DNA from: Roseiarcus sp963780825
Lineage (GTDB): Bacteria; Pseudomonadota; Alphaproteobacteria; Rhizobiales; Beijerinckiaceae
Length of the DNA stretch: 64,000 nucleotides
Assembly: GCA_963780825.1 (NCBI GenBank)
Contig: CAWADL010000005.1
Span: 186,001-250,000, forward strand
Reading direction: 5' to 3'
Position numbers and translations under genes: made by a program. A model generated the notes under the pieces. That model was not told where the DNA came from, did no database searches, and saw only the letters and a list, made by a program, of their open reading frames with translations. Shown in pieces: positions 21,893 to 32,577 of this stretch. Every line of letters starts with the position of its first letter. The stretch's first letter is position 1.

Positions 21893-24800
21893 ATGAGCGA
21901 CGCGGAATTCCTAGCGGGCCGCGGCGAAATGGCCGAACTCATCCGCGCCAAGGATTGGTCGCAGACCCCGCTCGGCCCGATCGAGACCTGGCCGCAGAGC
22001 CTGCGCACCGCCGTCAGCCTCTGCCTGGCCTCCAACTTCCCGATCAATCTGATCTGGGGGCCGCAGAACACGCAGATCTACAACGACGGCTATCGCGTCG
22101 TGTGCGGCGAAGCGCATCCAACTGCGTTGGGGCAGGATTACAGCGTCACCTGGGAAAGCGCCTGGCCGGCGATCGGCGAACCGTTCGCCCGCGCTCGCAA
22201 CGGCGAGACGTCGTTCCTCGAGAATCAGCGCATGTTCCTGACCCGGAACGGCTATTTGGAGGAGACGTTCTTCACCTTCTCGCTTTCGCCGATCCGCGAC
22301 GAGAGCGGCGGGATCGGCGGACTGTTTCATCCGGTGACCGAAACGACCAGAACGATCCTTGCAGAACGGCGCACGCGCGCGCTGCGCGACCTGAGCGCGA
22401 ACCTCGCCACCGCCTCGAATTTCGAGCAATTGTACGAGAATACGATCGAGACGCTGTCGGAATTTGAATACAGCCTGCCTTTCGTCCTGTTCTATCGATA
22501 CGCTTCGGACGGCGATTCCTACTGATCTGGCGGCTCATTGCGGGGCGCCGTCCGGGAACGGGAGTAGGTCCGGCCGAGATCGGGGCCGATGCGCCGGAGC
22601 CGTTGCCTTTCGGCCAAGCGATCCGAGGGTCAGGGATGCTCGAGGTCAATGGGATTCGCGCTCGCCTGCGTGGCGCAGAGTGTGGACCCTATGAGGAGGG
22701 GCCGGACAAGGCCATCGTCGCGCCGATCCAAGCCCCGGGGCAAGATCGCCCACCCGCCATCGTCGTCTTCGGCGTTTCATCCCGTCTCGCCGCTCGACGA
22801 CGCCTATCGCGGCTTCTTCGAATTGCTCGCGGGGTCGGTTTCCGCCGCCCATGGGGTTGTTCGAACGCGTGAGGACGAACGTCAGCGCGCGGAGGCGCTC
22901 GCGGAGATTGATCGCGCCAAAACCGTTTTCTTCTCCAACGTCAGTCACGAGTTTCGGACGCCGCTGACGCTGATCCTGGGCCCCATCGAAGACGCGCTCG
23001 CGGAGGCCGGCGACGCCCCTCGCCGCATCGCCAGCGGCTGGAGGCCATACACCGCAATGCGCTTCGCCTGAAGAAGCTGGTCAACGCCCTGCTCGATTTT
23101 TCGCGCATCGAGGCCGGGCGGATGAAGGCGAATTTCGAGCCGACCGATCTCGCCGCTTTGACCGCCGATCTCGCCTCGAACTTCCGTTCGGCTTGCGAAC
23201 GCGCGGGGCTGACGCCTTGACGTCGACTGCCCGCCGCTCGCGCAGGCCGTCTATATCGACCACGACATGTGGGAGAAGATCGTCCTCAACCTGCTCTCCA
23301 ACGCGTTCAAGTTCACGACTCGAGGGCGGGATCGCGGTGACGCTGCGCGAGGCCGACGCGGGCGTCGAGCTCACAGTGCGCGACAGCGGCGTCGGCATCC
23401 CCGCGGAGGAGCTGCCGCAGGTGTTCGAACGGTTCCATCGGGTCGAGGGCCAGCGCGGCCGCACTCACGAGGGCGCGGGCATCGGGCTTTCGTTGGTGCG
23501 GGAGCTGGTTCTGCTGCACGGCGGCGAGATTCGCGCGGAGAGCTGCCAGGCCAAGGCGCGACCTTTCGTTTGACGCTGCCCTTTGGCGCCGCTCACCTCC
23601 CCGCCGAACAATTGCGCCCCGCTCGCGGGTCCGCGCCAGGAAAGGGCGGTCCCAACGCCTTCGTCGAAGAGGTGATGCATTGGCTGCCCGACGCCGGCGG
23701 CGCTTCCCTGGAGGCCAAAGCCGCATCACGCGGAGCGCGCGTAATTCTGGCCGACGACAATTCCGATATGCGCGATTACGTGCGTCGTTTGCTGGAGAGT
23801 GGCGGCTATCAGGTCGAGCCCTTCGCCAACGGCGCCGAGGCGCTCGCCGCGATATCGGGCGGCCGTGCGCCCGACTTGGTGCTCAGCGACGTGATGATGC
23901 CGGAGCTCGACGGTTTCGGATTGCTGAAAGCCTTGCGCGCAGCGCCGGCCTTGGAAGGCTTGCCCTTCATCATGCTTTCCGCGCGCGCCGGAGAGGAGGC
24001 GCGGATCGAGGGCATATCCGCCGGCGCCGACGACTATCTGGTGAAGCCGTTCAGCGGACGCGAACTGCTCGCGCGCGTCGATGGCGCCATCGCGCTCGCC
24101 AAGCAGCGCCGCGAGGCGGTTGAGCGCGAGCGCGCGCTCAACCTGGAGCTTGAGCAGCGGGTGGTCGCACGAACGGCAGAACTCAGCGCGGCCAACCGCA
24201 GGATCGGCGAGAGCGAGGCGCTGTTCCGCTCGCTCTACCGGGCGACTCCGGCGATGATGTACGTCGCCGATCGCGACGGGCGACTGAAGGAAGTCAACGA
24301 CGCCTGGGTAAAAGGAATGGGATATTCGCGCGCCGAGGCGATCGGCCGCTTGATGGGTGAGTTCATGACGCCGCAGCAGCGGCGCCTCAACGACGAGGTG
24401 GCGCGGCCTGACTTTTGGCGGCGCGGCTATTGCGATCGACGCCGCTTCACTTTGGTAAAAATGGACGGCGACGTCCTCGAAACCGAGATCTCGGCGATCG
24501 CGCATTCCGATGGCCAAAGCATGCTTGCCTTCGCCGTGATTGTCGACGTGACCGCGCGAGAGGCGGCGGAAGATGACCTGAAAGCCAAGGCAATCGAGCT
24601 GCAACGCGCCAATAATCGGCTGATGCAGTTTACCTACGTGTCTTCTCACGATCTGCAGGAGCCCTTGCGCAAGATCGAGACGTTCTCAGATCTGCTCGGC
24701 GCCGCCATCGAGGAAGGCAACCACGAGGAAGTTCGCTATGCGCTATCCGTCATGCAGGCGTCGGCGCGGCGTTCACGGCAGTTGATCCGCGATCTGCTGG

Positions 24801-25319
24801 CTTATTCCCGCTCGACCAATGCAGAGCTGGAGGCGATTTCGTTGCCGTTGGCGGAGGCGGTGCATATCGCGCTTGGCGACCTTTCGGAATTGTATCAAAG
24901 CGGCGGACGCCAAAGTCGTGGTCGAACTGAACGGCTTGATGGTTGAAGCGGACAAGACGCAGCTGGTCAACTTGATCACCAATCTGATTGGCAACGCGAT
25001 CAAATATCATAAGCCGGGGCAAGCGCCTCGGGTGCGGGTGGCGGCGCGATGGGCGGCGGATCAAAGGGCTGAAATCATCGTCGAGGACGACGGCATCGGG
25101 TTTTCCGCCGGGCACGCCCGCGCGATCTTCGAGCCGTTCAAACGGCTGCACGCCGCCGCCGAGTACCCGGGATCGGGGATCGGATTGGCGATCTGCCGGG
25201 CGATAGCAGACAGGCACGGCTGGTCGATTGAAGCGACGTCGCAGCCCGGCAAAGGGGCGCGATTTACGGTTTCAATCCCTCAGGCCAGCGGCGCGGCGCG
25301 GATGAGAATGGGCGCGTAA
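21893..25319 (+). CDS. Hybrid sensor histidine kinase, double kinase module, about seven frameshifts
   Basis: About 1,140 residues. Order: PAS-like sensor (WSQTPLGPIETWPQSLRTAV, 21950 on); GAF-like region to about 22860; first HisKA with phospho-acceptor SNVSHEFRTPLTLILGP (22936 on); first ATPase domain (NLLSNAFKFT, DSGVGIPAEELPQVFERF, GAGIGLSLV, 23285-23545); receiver domain (VILADDNSDMRDYV, LVLSDVMMPELDGFG, YLVKPF, 23740-24060); second PAS (SLYRATPAMMYVADRDGRL); second HisKA (VSSHDLQEPLRKIETFSDLL) and ATPase (NLIGNAIKYH, DDGIGFSAGHARAIFEPFKRL, GSGIGLAI). Frame changes are inferred near 22520, 22770, 23025, 23212, 23325, 23550 and 24895. The signal and output partner are unknown. With so many changes, decay cannot be excluded. 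Confidence 0.8.
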
Positions 25320-25333
25320 GGCGATACGTCCAT

Positions 25334-25480
25334 CGTCATTGCGAGCGAAGCGAAGCAATCCAGCCTCTCCGCGATGCTTCGGTTTGGCTTCGCCATCGAC
25401 CGGCGCCGCCGGCGTCGCTATCTTTGATGCGGTGGCGTACGGCCCCAGCGCTGGATGGCTTCGCTTCGCTCGCAATGACG
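25334..25480. repeat. CGTCATTGCGAGCGAAGCG-type palindrome
   Basis: Arms CGTCATTGCGAGCGAAGCG and CGCTTCGCTCGCAATGACG flank a longer centre than in the two copies near 19.2-19.7 kb. It lies between the convergent kinase and eutC genes and may act as a bidirectional transcription stop. Confidence 0.8.
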
Positions 25481-25539
25481 GGTGTAGATGGGGGCGGTGG
25501 GTTTTCAATGTCGCCTAAATAGAAAAGCTGTCATCACGC

Positions 25540-26319
25540 CTACGCGCGCGGCAAGCTTACGCCGCTGGTCGAATGTGCGCGCATGAGGATGAGCAACCTG
25601 ACGATCTCGACGGCGGCAGCCTCAGGCGACAGGCCGTCGGGGCGGATATTTGAAATGCAGTTGCGGCGGGAATCAGGCAAGCCAGGCTCGGGCGCCCAGG
25701 TGATATAGACGCCGAGACTGTCGGCGGCGGAGAGGCCGGGCCGTTCGCCGATCAGCGTCACCACGGCGGCGGCGCCAATAGCGGCGCCGATCTCATCCGA
25801 GAGCGCTACGCGCGCCTCGGTAGCGATGATCGCGATCGGCGCCGCGAACCCTTGCTCATGCAGTCGCGGCGTCAATGCATCGATGAGCGCCGCCGCAGTC
25901 ATCTCGGTGGCTTTGGCCGAGAGGCCGTCCGCAATCAAGATCGCGATGTCGCCGTTCTGCCGCTTCATCGCGGCGAGCCGTTCGCGATCGTCGGCAGCGA
26001 GCCTGCGGCCGAGGTCGGGGCGACGCAAATAAGTGGCGCGGTCCGGCGCTTGTGAGGCCACAATCGCGACGGCGAGGCTTTGCGCCACGAGTTGCGCCTT
26101 GAGCGCCTCCACGTCCAGTGCGGACCAAACCGCCGCGCGCGCAAAGGCGTGATCTGCGAGAAATCTTTGAGCCGCTCGCGTCGGCAGGCCGGCGCCTGAA
26201 CGGCCGAGCGCCACGCGCGCGACCACTTCATCGCGCAAGGCGAGCAACTGCGCAGGCGCTTCGCAAATCAGGTCGAGCACCGGCGCGGCAGGGCTTATTT
26301 GTTTGGGCTCTTCCGTCAT
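25540..26319 (-). CDS. eutC: Ethanolamine ammonia-lyase small subunit
   Basis: A 259-residue EutC. With EutB it forms the adenosylcobalamin enzyme that converts ethanolamine to acetaldehyde and ammonia. Family features are TRAAQRFLADHAFARAAVW near the N-terminus, IVASQAPDRATYLRRPDLGR, IADGLSAKA in the middle, and LIGERPGLSAADSLGVYITW followed by RNCISNIRPDGL. The ATG at 26319 overlaps the eutB stop in an ATGA arrangement, so translation is coupled. No microcompartment shell genes lie nearby. Confidence 0.95.
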   Translation of the reverse strand: MTEEPKQISPAAPVLDLICEAPAQLLALRDEVVARVALGRSGAGLPTRAAQRFLADHAFARAAVWSALDVEALKAQLVAQSLAVAIVASQAPDRATYLRRPDLGRRLAADDRERLAAMKRQNGDIAILIADGLSAKATEMTAAALIDALTPRLHEQGFAAPIAIIATEARVALSDEIGAAIGAAAVVTLIGERPGLSAADSLGVYITWAPEPGLPDSRRNCISNIRPDGLSPEAAAVEIVRLLILMRAHSTSGVSLPRA

Positions 26320-27729
26320 AACGAACCGCTTGCAAGCAGCGGTAGCGCCGCGCAAGCGCGCTCGAACGCGAGCGGCTTGTCGCGCATCCGCCCCGCAGCG
26401 TCGGTCAGCCCCATATCCAGCATCCACTGCGCGAATTCCGGCGCAGGCGGTCGCCCGAGTGTCTCGCGCGCAAAAATCGCGTCGTGATGCGACAGGCACT
26501 GATAGTTGAGCATCACGTCATCCGAACCGGGCACAGTGATGACGAAATTGACGCCCGCCGCCACCAGCAGCGTCAGCAGCGCGTCCATGTCTTCTTGATC
26601 CGCGTCGGCGTGATTGGTGTAGCAGACATCGACGCCCATCGGCAGCCCGAGCAGCTTTCCGCAAAAATGATCCTCGAGGCCGGCCCGCATGATCTGCTTG
26701 CCGTTGTAGAGATACTCTGGTCCAATAAATCCAACGACGGTGTTGACGAGCAGCGGGCGGAACGCGCGGGCGACCGCGTAGGCGCGCGCCTCCAAGGTCT
26801 GCTGATCGACGCCGAAATGCGCGTCGGCGGAGAGCGCAGACCCCTGACCGGTTTCGAAATACATGAGATTGTCGCCGAGCGCGCCGCGCTTCAGCGACCG
26901 GCCGGCGTCGTGCGCCTCGCGCAGCATCGCAAGATTGATCCCAAACCCGGTATTGGCCTTTTCGGATCCCGCGACCGATTGGAACACGAGATCGACAGGC
27001 GCCGACCGCGCCATCGCCTCGATCGCGAGGGTCACGTGGCCGAGGCAGCAGGTCTGAGTCGGGATCTTCAGCGCTGACGCGCAAATGATCCAGCAGTTCG
27101 ACGATGCGGATGTAGTCGGCAAGCTTATCAGTGACCGGATTGACGCCGATGACCGCATCGCCCGAGCCGAGCAGCAACCCGTCGAGCGCGGAAATCGCGA
27201 TGCCGCGACTGTCGTCGGTCGGATGGTTGGGCTGGTTGCGTGTCGAGAGGCGGCCCTTCAATCCGATCGTGTTGCGAAACCGCGTGACGACTTCGCGCTT
27301 GGCCGCGACCGCGATGAGATCCTGCAACCGCATGATCTTTGAAACGGCGGCGACCATCTCCGGCGTCAGCCCGAAGGTCAGTGCTTCGAGCTCGGCTTGT
27401 TGGACGGCGGGATTGAGCAACCACTCCCGGAATTCGCCGACCGTCAGCGACGCAACGGCGGCGAAGGCCGCCGGATCGTGCTGTTCGGCGATGAGCCGCG
27501 TCACCTCGTCGGTCTCGAACGGGATGAGCTCTTCCGCGAGAAACGCCTTCAGCGGGAGATCGGCAAGCCGCATCTGCGCGGCCAGCCGCTCGACCGGGCC
27601 GTCGGCGGCGACGCCCGCGAGCGCATCGCCCGAGCGCTCCGGCGACGCCTTCGCCATCAGATCCTTCAGATCGCGAAAGCGGTAGACCGTCTGTTTGAGC
27701 GAGATCGTGTAGGACATGCGCAGCGCCAT
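26316..27729 (-). CDS. eutB: Ethanolamine ammonia-lyase large subunit, one frameshift
   Basis: About 470 residues, the expected size for EutB, the catalytic subunit of ethanolamine ammonia-lyase. Visible features are YRFRDLKDLMAKASPERSGD at the N-terminus, GLKGRLSTRNQPNHPTDD, GLLLGSGDAVIGVNPV (substrate/cofactor region), CCLGHVTLAIEAM, FQSVAGSEKANTGFGI and YTNHADADQEDMD. A single frame change near 27070 splits it. The start is taken at the ATG at 27729, with MSYT at 27717 as an alternative. A receptor, amidohydrolase and OCD-like enzyme lie upstream on the same strand, suggesting use of nitrogen compounds. Confidence 0.93.
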
Positions 27730-27765
27730 ATTACAGCGCCTCGCCATTATTTGGAACCGTGCATA

Positions 27766-27856
27766 GCGGAGGGTCGGCGTCCACGCCGACCTTTTGGGCG
27801 CAGCTCGGCAAGCTCACGTATCAACCCCGACGTCGGCGTGGACGCCGACGCTCCGC
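27766..27856. repeat. GGAGGGTCGGCGTCCACGCC-type palindrome
   Basis: Each side carries a local palindrome (GTCGGCGTCCACGCCGAC, and CGTCGGCGTGGACGCCGACG), and the sides are inverted to each other. A second copy is at 46850-46940. It separates the receptor gene from eutB. Confidence 0.8.
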
Positions 27857-27866
27857 AGGCGGTGGA

Positions 27867-28979
27867 CTACGGCGCCTTCATATGCCGCCCCTCATGCCAT
27901 ACATTGATCTCGTAATTGATGCCTTGCGCGTCGCCCTTGGCGTCGAACGCAAGCGGCCCAAAGACCGTATCCACCGGCTTACCGCTGCGCAGGGCTTGCG
28001 CAACTGCGACGGCGTCAACCTTTCCGACGCGCCTCACCCCTTCAGCCAAGGCTTGCACCGTCGCATAGCTGAACAGCGTAAACCCTTCGGCGGGATAGCC
28101 GGTCGCCCGGAATTCGTCGACGACCTGTTTGGCTGCGGAAAACAGCCGCGGATCGGGCGGAAACGGAAACAGCGTCCCCTCGCCTGCGGCGCCCGCTATC
28201 GACCAGAACTCCGGCGCGACGAAGCCCGACGTTCCCACCAATTGGAATTTGTAGCCTTGCTCGGCCGCTTGCCGAACGATGAGACCGCCCTCGGTGGGGT
28301 AGCCGCCGTAGTAGACGACGTCCGCGCCCGCCGCCTTCAGCTTGGCGATGATCGCCGCATAATCCTTCTCGCCGGGATTGATGCCTTCAAACAGGATTTC
28401 GTGGACGCCGTCAGCGTTCATGCGCGTCCGCACTCGATCGGCAAGGCCACGGCCGTAGGCGCTCTTGTCATGCACGAACGCGACGGTTTTCCCGGCGTAG
28501 GTTTTGGCGAGCCATGAGCCGATCAAATCGCCCTGCGCGTCGTCGCGGGCGTAAAGCCGCATGATGGTCGTCCAGCCCTTCGCGAACGCCTCGTCCGTCA
28601 GCTTCGAATTGACGGTGGCTGGCGACATCATCAGCACGCCGCTATCCGCGTAGACGGCGGAAGCCGGGATCGAGGCGCCGGAACAGACATGACCGTCGAC
28701 CAGCTTGATCTCTTCGCCGACGACCCGGTTGGCGACGGAAACGGCCTGCTTCGGATCGCAAACATCATCCTCGAAGCTGAGAACGATCTTGCCGCCGAGA
28801 ACCCCGCCGGCCGCGTTGATGTCCTTTGCGGCCAGCTCCGCGCCGCGCTTCACCTGATCGCCGACATTGGCGTTCGAGCCGGTCATCGGGCCAACCACGG
28901 CGATCTTGACGTCTTCAGCATACGCCACGGAGAGGCCGACAAATAGCGCCAGGGTTTTGATGATCGGTCGGAAGTTCAT
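27867..28979 (-). CDS. Branched-chain amino-acid-type ABC transporter substrate-binding protein
   Basis: A 370-residue periplasmic receptor of the LivJ/LivK family. A signal peptide (FRPIIKTLALFVGLSVAYA) precedes EDVKIAVVGPMTGSNANVGDQ, the family's hallmark N-terminus. LVDGHVCSGASIPAS lies in the ligand cleft and VYYGGYPTEGGLIVRQA in the C-terminal lobe. An alternative start three codons upstream is possible. No permease or ATPase genes are adjacent, so it is an orphan receptor. It sits with eutBC and an amidohydrolase, so a nitrogenous ligand is plausible. Confidence 0.9.
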   Translation of the reverse strand: MNFRPIIKTLALFVGLSVAYAEDVKIAVVGPMTGSNANVGDQVKRGAELAAKDINAAGGVLGGKIVLSFEDDVCDPKQAVSVANRVVGEEIKLVDGHVCSGASIPASAVYADSGVLMMSPATVNSKLTDEAFAKGWTTIMRLYARDDAQGDLIGSWLAKTYAGKTVAFVHDKSAYGRGLADRVRTRMNADGVHEILFEGINPGEKDYAAIIAKLKAAGADVVYYGGYPTEGGLIVRQAAEQGYKFQLVGTSGFVAPEFWSIAGAAGEGTLFPFPPDPRLFSAAKQVVDEFRATGYPAEGFTLFSYATVQALAEGVRRVGKVDAVAVAQALRSGKPVDTVFGPLAFDAKGDAQGINYEINVWHEGRHMKAP

Positions 28980-29002
28980 GCTGGCCATGTCCCGAAGCGG
29001 TT

Positions 29003-29099
29003 TGTAGCCGCGATCTCAAGATCGCGGATTCTCTGTGATCCGCGCTTCCCCGGCAAGGCGCGATCTCACCACCACCGCGATCTGGAGATCGCGGCTACA
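29003..29099. repeat. TGTAGCCGCGATCTC-type two-hairpin repeat
   Basis: A 97-bp element with hairpins GCGATCTCAAGATCGC at the left and CGCGATCTGGAGATCGCG at the right, ending GGCTACA. It has the same architecture as the 95-bp CGGTC family, but the stem base pairs differ in a compensating way. Confidence 0.8.
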
Positions 29100-29121
29100 G
29101 GCGCCGCGAAACGCGGCTGCT

Positions 29122-30626
29122 TTAAGCTTTGAACAGGTCGCGCTCGAAGCCTGTCTTAGCGAATACGTAATCGCGGCTCGCCTCCAATTCGGCGCGCAAT
29201 TTGCCGATATCGTGGCCGACCAGCGCGCCGCGCCATTTCTTGACCACGCCCGCGCATAGCACTGTCGATACGTTGGAGCGGTCCATCAGCGTGACGACCG
29301 CGCCGACGGCGTTGTTGAGCGGCGCCACGTTGAGCGCGGTCGCATCGAGCAATACGATATCAGCGTCCTTGCCCGGAGTCAGCGACCCTGTGAGGTGGTC
29401 GATCCTCAGGCCCTTCGCGCCGCCGATCGTGGCGAGCTTCAAGGATGTCGAGCGAAGTCATCAGCTTCGGATAATCCTTGCCCTGCAGCGCCAGCTCGTT
29501 GGCGAGCATACGTTGCAAAGTCAGTACGCCGCGCATTTGCGTAAACATATCGGCGGTCATCGTGCATTCGACGTCGCTCGACAGCGAAGCGCTCATGCCG
29601 AGATCGATGATCTTCTGGATCGGCGGCATGCCGTGGCGCATGTGCATCTCGATCGGGCCGGCGATCGAGACATGCGCGCCGGCGTCCGCTGCCGCCTTCC
29701 AACCCGCGTCGCTCATGCCGGTCATGTGGATGAAGAAACAATCCGGTCCGAATTTCCCCGCGGCGGCGAGCGCGTCGAAGGTCGGCTGCATACCGAAAGT
29801 TCCGACGACATGCAGCGCGATCGGCAGCGACAATTCGCGCCCGATTTCCCAAGCCTTCTCATAGCCCGGCAGATAGATCTCGCCGCCCATGAACATCGAG
29901 AGCAGCTGATCGTCGCTGGCGAAATATTGTTCGCGAATTCGCTTCGCGTCGCCGGGATATTTGGTCGCGTCGCCCCAGCCCTCGAAATATCCAAACACGG
30001 CCCGCCGCCCGGCGAGGCGCAAGCCTTCGATCGCGGCGTCGGAATGTTCGGGCGAATGATGGATCTGGCTGACGTCGAAGACGCCGGTCACGCCGGCGTC
30101 GATCTGCGAAATGCCTGCGAACACTTCGTTGATCAGCACGTCCTGCGGCCGATAGGCCTGGGAGAGCTTCAGCAGCACGGACTCGTAATAGTTGTTGGCG
30201 CTCTCCGGACGGCCGTCGTTGATCAGGATCGCGTCGGCGAGCGCGCCGCGTAGCGCGGTCTCGAACTGATGATGATGGGTGTCGATGAAGCCGGGGATCA
30301 CGATATGGCCGGTCGCGTCGATCACCGCGGCGTCGGAAGCGTCGATCGAAGCCGCGACCTCGCAAGATTTTCGCGCCTTCGATCAGCACGTCGCCGACGG
30401 CGAAATTGCCGATGGTGTCGTCCATCGAAACGACGACGCCGCCTTTGATGAGCGTGCGGCGCCCCTTCTGGCCAACGCCTTCGGGCGGCGCCGAAGTCGC
30501 GGCCGCCATTTGCGCCTCCAGGTTGGTCGGCGCAGCGTGGTGCAGCGGCGGGTCGCCGGAGGCCGTGAAAACGCGCGGCGGCGGCTCATCGCCGGCCGCG
30601 GCGGCGAATTCGCACATGTCGCACAT
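29122..30626 (-). CDS. Metal-dependent amidohydrolase (chlorohydrolase/deaminase type), two frameshifts
   Basis: About 500 residues of the amidohydrolase superfamily, which hydrolyses C-N bonds of cyclic or aromatic amines and amides. It has TLIKGGVVVSMDD near the start, the metal motif GFIDTHHHQFETALRG, LPIALHVVGTFG and FIHMTGMSDAGW for further ligands, and LSSDVECTM near the last aspartate. The tail GSLTPGKDADIVLLDATALN is typical. Frame changes near 30365 and 29447 divide it. The start at 30626 has GGGGGAT before ATG; the first residues, MCDMCEFAAAAG, form an unusual N-terminal CxxC. Confidence 0.8.
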
Positions 30627-30712
30627 CAGATCCCCCCTGAGCTTGTCTCGACGGTCAATTCACGTGCGCCAGCGTGTCACGGCGCCCGCGTCCGACGGCG
30701 TCAAACCAGCCC

Positions 30713-30740
30713 CTGGGACCGCGGGCGTCCCGCCCGCTCG
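30713..30740. repeat. GGGACCGCGGGCGTCCC-type palindrome, partial copy
   Basis: CTGGGACCGCGGGCGTCCCG followed by CCCGC, matching one arm of the copies at 10275 and 21684. The opposite arm is eroded (GCGCGGTTCCAGGGGCGC near 30820). It lies between the OCD-like and amidohydrolase genes. Confidence 0.6.
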
Positions 30741-30840
30741 CGCCGAGCGTGCTGATTGATAAGCCGGGGGCGGCGCGAACTTCCCCGCCCCGTGGCCCAT
30801 AGGCGCCTGGCGTTTCGCTGGCGCGGTTCCAGGGGCGCGC

Positions 30841-31773
30841 TTACCCGCCGAGCCGGCGCCAAACAAGCTGCGCGGCGGCGAGGTCTTCGATCGACGCGCC
30901 CACCGACTTGAACAGCGTGATCTCGTCGTCGCTTTCGCGACCCGGCGCTCCGCGGGCGAGCGCGGCGAGATCAGCCACAACCGTGGACGCTTGCAGCGCG
31001 CCGCTCGCGATCGCCTGCGCCACGTCGCCGCCTTCCTCGAGCGCGGCGGGCGTATCCACGAACACACGCGACCGCTGTAGCGCCAGGTCGTCGGCCTCGC
31101 GCATCTTCATGTTGAACGCGCCGACAAGGTCGACGTGTTGGCCCGGCCTCAACCAGGCGCCGCGGATGAGCGGCGCGGTCGAGAGCGTCGCGGCGCTGAT
31201 GATGTCGGCGCCGGCGACCGCGGTCTCCAAGTCGGGCTCGGCCACTGCGGCAAACCCTTCCTCGGTCAGCCGCGCGGCAAGCTTTTCGGCGCTCTCGGGC
31301 CGATGGTTCCAGACCCGGATTTCCTCGATCGGCCGGACGCTCGCATGCGCGCGCGCGAGGAACGCGGCCAGCGCCCCGGCGCCGACGATCGTCAGACGAC
31401 GCGCGTCGCGGCGCGCGAGCCGCTTGGCGGCGAGCGCGGATGCGGCGGCGGTGCGCCATAGCGTTAGCCGGGTTCCGTCCAGCACGGCGAGTGTTTCGCC
31501 GGTCCGGCCGCTCTGCAGCAGATAGACGCCCTGCACCGCGGAAAGGCCGCGCGCGCCATTGCCGGGAAATACGTTGACGACTTTGACCCCGAGCGCGCCA
31601 GCGCCCCAGGCCGGCATCAGCAGGTGCGTAGCCTCCGGTTCACCCTCAACCGCCAGCGTGTGATGATGTCGGGGCGGCGCCGTGAAGCCGCCGCGAAAGG
31701 CTTCATCCAGCGCATCAACCAGCGCGGGGAAGTCGAGAGCCGCGTCGATCTCGTCGGCCGATACGACGCGCAT
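30841..31773 (-). CDS. Ornithine cyclodeaminase/mu-crystallin family protein
   Basis: A 310-residue NAD(P)-dependent enzyme of the OCD/mu-crystallin family. The Rossmann motif reads TIVGAGALAAFLARA (canonical GxGxQ altered to GAGALA). Upstream, LDGTRLTLWRTAAASALAAKRLA matches the family's LTxxRTaA motif. Relatives act as ornithine cyclodeaminase, alanine dehydrogenase or pyrroline-2-carboxylate reductase, so the substrate is uncertain. It ends just upstream of the amidohydrolase and begins 6 bp after the LapA-like gene, all on one strand. Confidence 0.85.
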   Translation of the reverse strand: MRVVSADEIDAALDFPALVDALDEAFRGGFTAPPRHHHTLAVEGEPEATHLLMPAWGAGALGVKVVNVFPGNGARGLSAVQGVYLLQSGRTGETLAVLDGTRLTLWRTAAASALAAKRLARRDARRLTIVGAGALAAFLARAHASVRPIEEIRVWNHRPESAEKLAARLTEEGFAAVAEPDLETAVAGADIISAATLSTAPLIRGAWLRPGQHVDLVGAFNMKMREADDLALQRSRVFVDTPAALEEGGDVAQAIASGALQASTVVADLAALARGAPGRESDDEITLFKSVGASIEDLAAAQLVWRRLGG

Positions 31774-31779
31774 AGGCGG

Positions 31780-32109
31780 CTAAGCCTGCCTGACGAGAGA
31801 CGACGTCGGGCCGGGGCCCAGCGCCGTGCGGGCGGCCTGCACTTCGTATCGCAAACGGTCGGCCTCCGCCTCGGCCAATCGCGCCCTGCGGCGATTCCGA
31901 CCCTGTCCAAGCCATGTCGCCGCGCTTCCCGCCACCACACCAACCGCGGCGGCGACGAGAATCACGAGAAACTGCGGCGCCTGCAGAGTTGGCAGCACGC
32001 CCCCCTCGAGCGGATCGAGGTTGATCGTCACCGTCCCGCGATTTGCGAAGGCGAACGCCACCAAAATCGCCGCCACGGGCAGGATGACGATCCATTTCAG
32101 CAAGCGCAT
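31780..32109 (-). CDS. LapA-domain (DUF1049) inner-membrane protein
   Basis: A 109-residue protein with two membrane helices (residues about 4-22 and 44-63) and a basic, coiled-coil-prone C-terminal tail (RNRRRARLAEAEADRLRYEV). AFANRGTVTINLDP between the helices is the typical LapA motif. In enterobacteria, LapA-type proteins take part in lipopolysaccharide assembly control. The ATG at 32109 is chosen because the first helix starts there. It is followed 6 bp later by the OCD-like gene. Confidence 0.8.
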   Translation of the reverse strand: MRLLKWIVILPVAAILVAFAFANRGTVTINLDPLEGGVLPTLQAPQFLVILVAAAVGVVAGSAATWLGQGRNRRRARLAEAEADRLRYEVQAARTALGPGPTSSLVRQA

Positions 32110-32257
32110 GCGGTTCCGTCCCGAGCTTATGCCGAGCGCGTGGGACGAACTCCCCATTCGCGCGCCGCCCCAGGCCTACGGCGAAACCGACCTTTATGAA
32201 AGCGCTCGACGCCGCGATCCACAGCTCGATGTCGCAGCGCGAACCGACTTGGCGGCC

Positions 32258-32533
32258 TCAGTGCTCGTTCTGCGACTCGACCGGCAGATAAAGCCGCTCA
32301 GCGCGAAGCGTCGGCTCGTTCTCCGCCGATGTTGCGAGTGTATCGGATGCGTCGCTCCGGCGGCGAACGACGACATAGCCCTGAAACCGAGAGCAGTCGC
32401 GCTCTACGCCGTTGAAACGGCAGGTCACGACGGCGCTGGGCGCAGGCTGAAAACCAAATATATCGTCAGCCAAAGCCACATTCGCGGGCGGCAAAACGCA
32501 GACGAGAGCGAAAGCAAAGGATCGAGTACTCAT
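32258..32533 (-). CDS. Small secreted protein of unknown function, 91 residues
   Basis: Begins MSTRSFAFALVCVLPPANVALA, a likely signal peptide, then about 68 residues with two cysteines (VVTCRFNGVERDCSRFQGYVV) that may form a disulphide, and an arginine-rich middle. No family was recognised. It starts 45 bp downstream of hisE on the same strand. The 148-bp gap between it and the LapA-like gene holds nothing I recognise. Confidence 0.5.
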   Translation of the reverse strand: MSTRSFAFALVCVLPPANVALADDIFGFQPAPSAVVTCRFNGVERDCSRFQGYVVVRRRSDASDTLATSAENEPTLRAERLYLPVESQNEH

Positions 32534-32577
32534 CACCAACAAACTTCGACCCTGAAGATGGCCGCAATACGGCGCGT

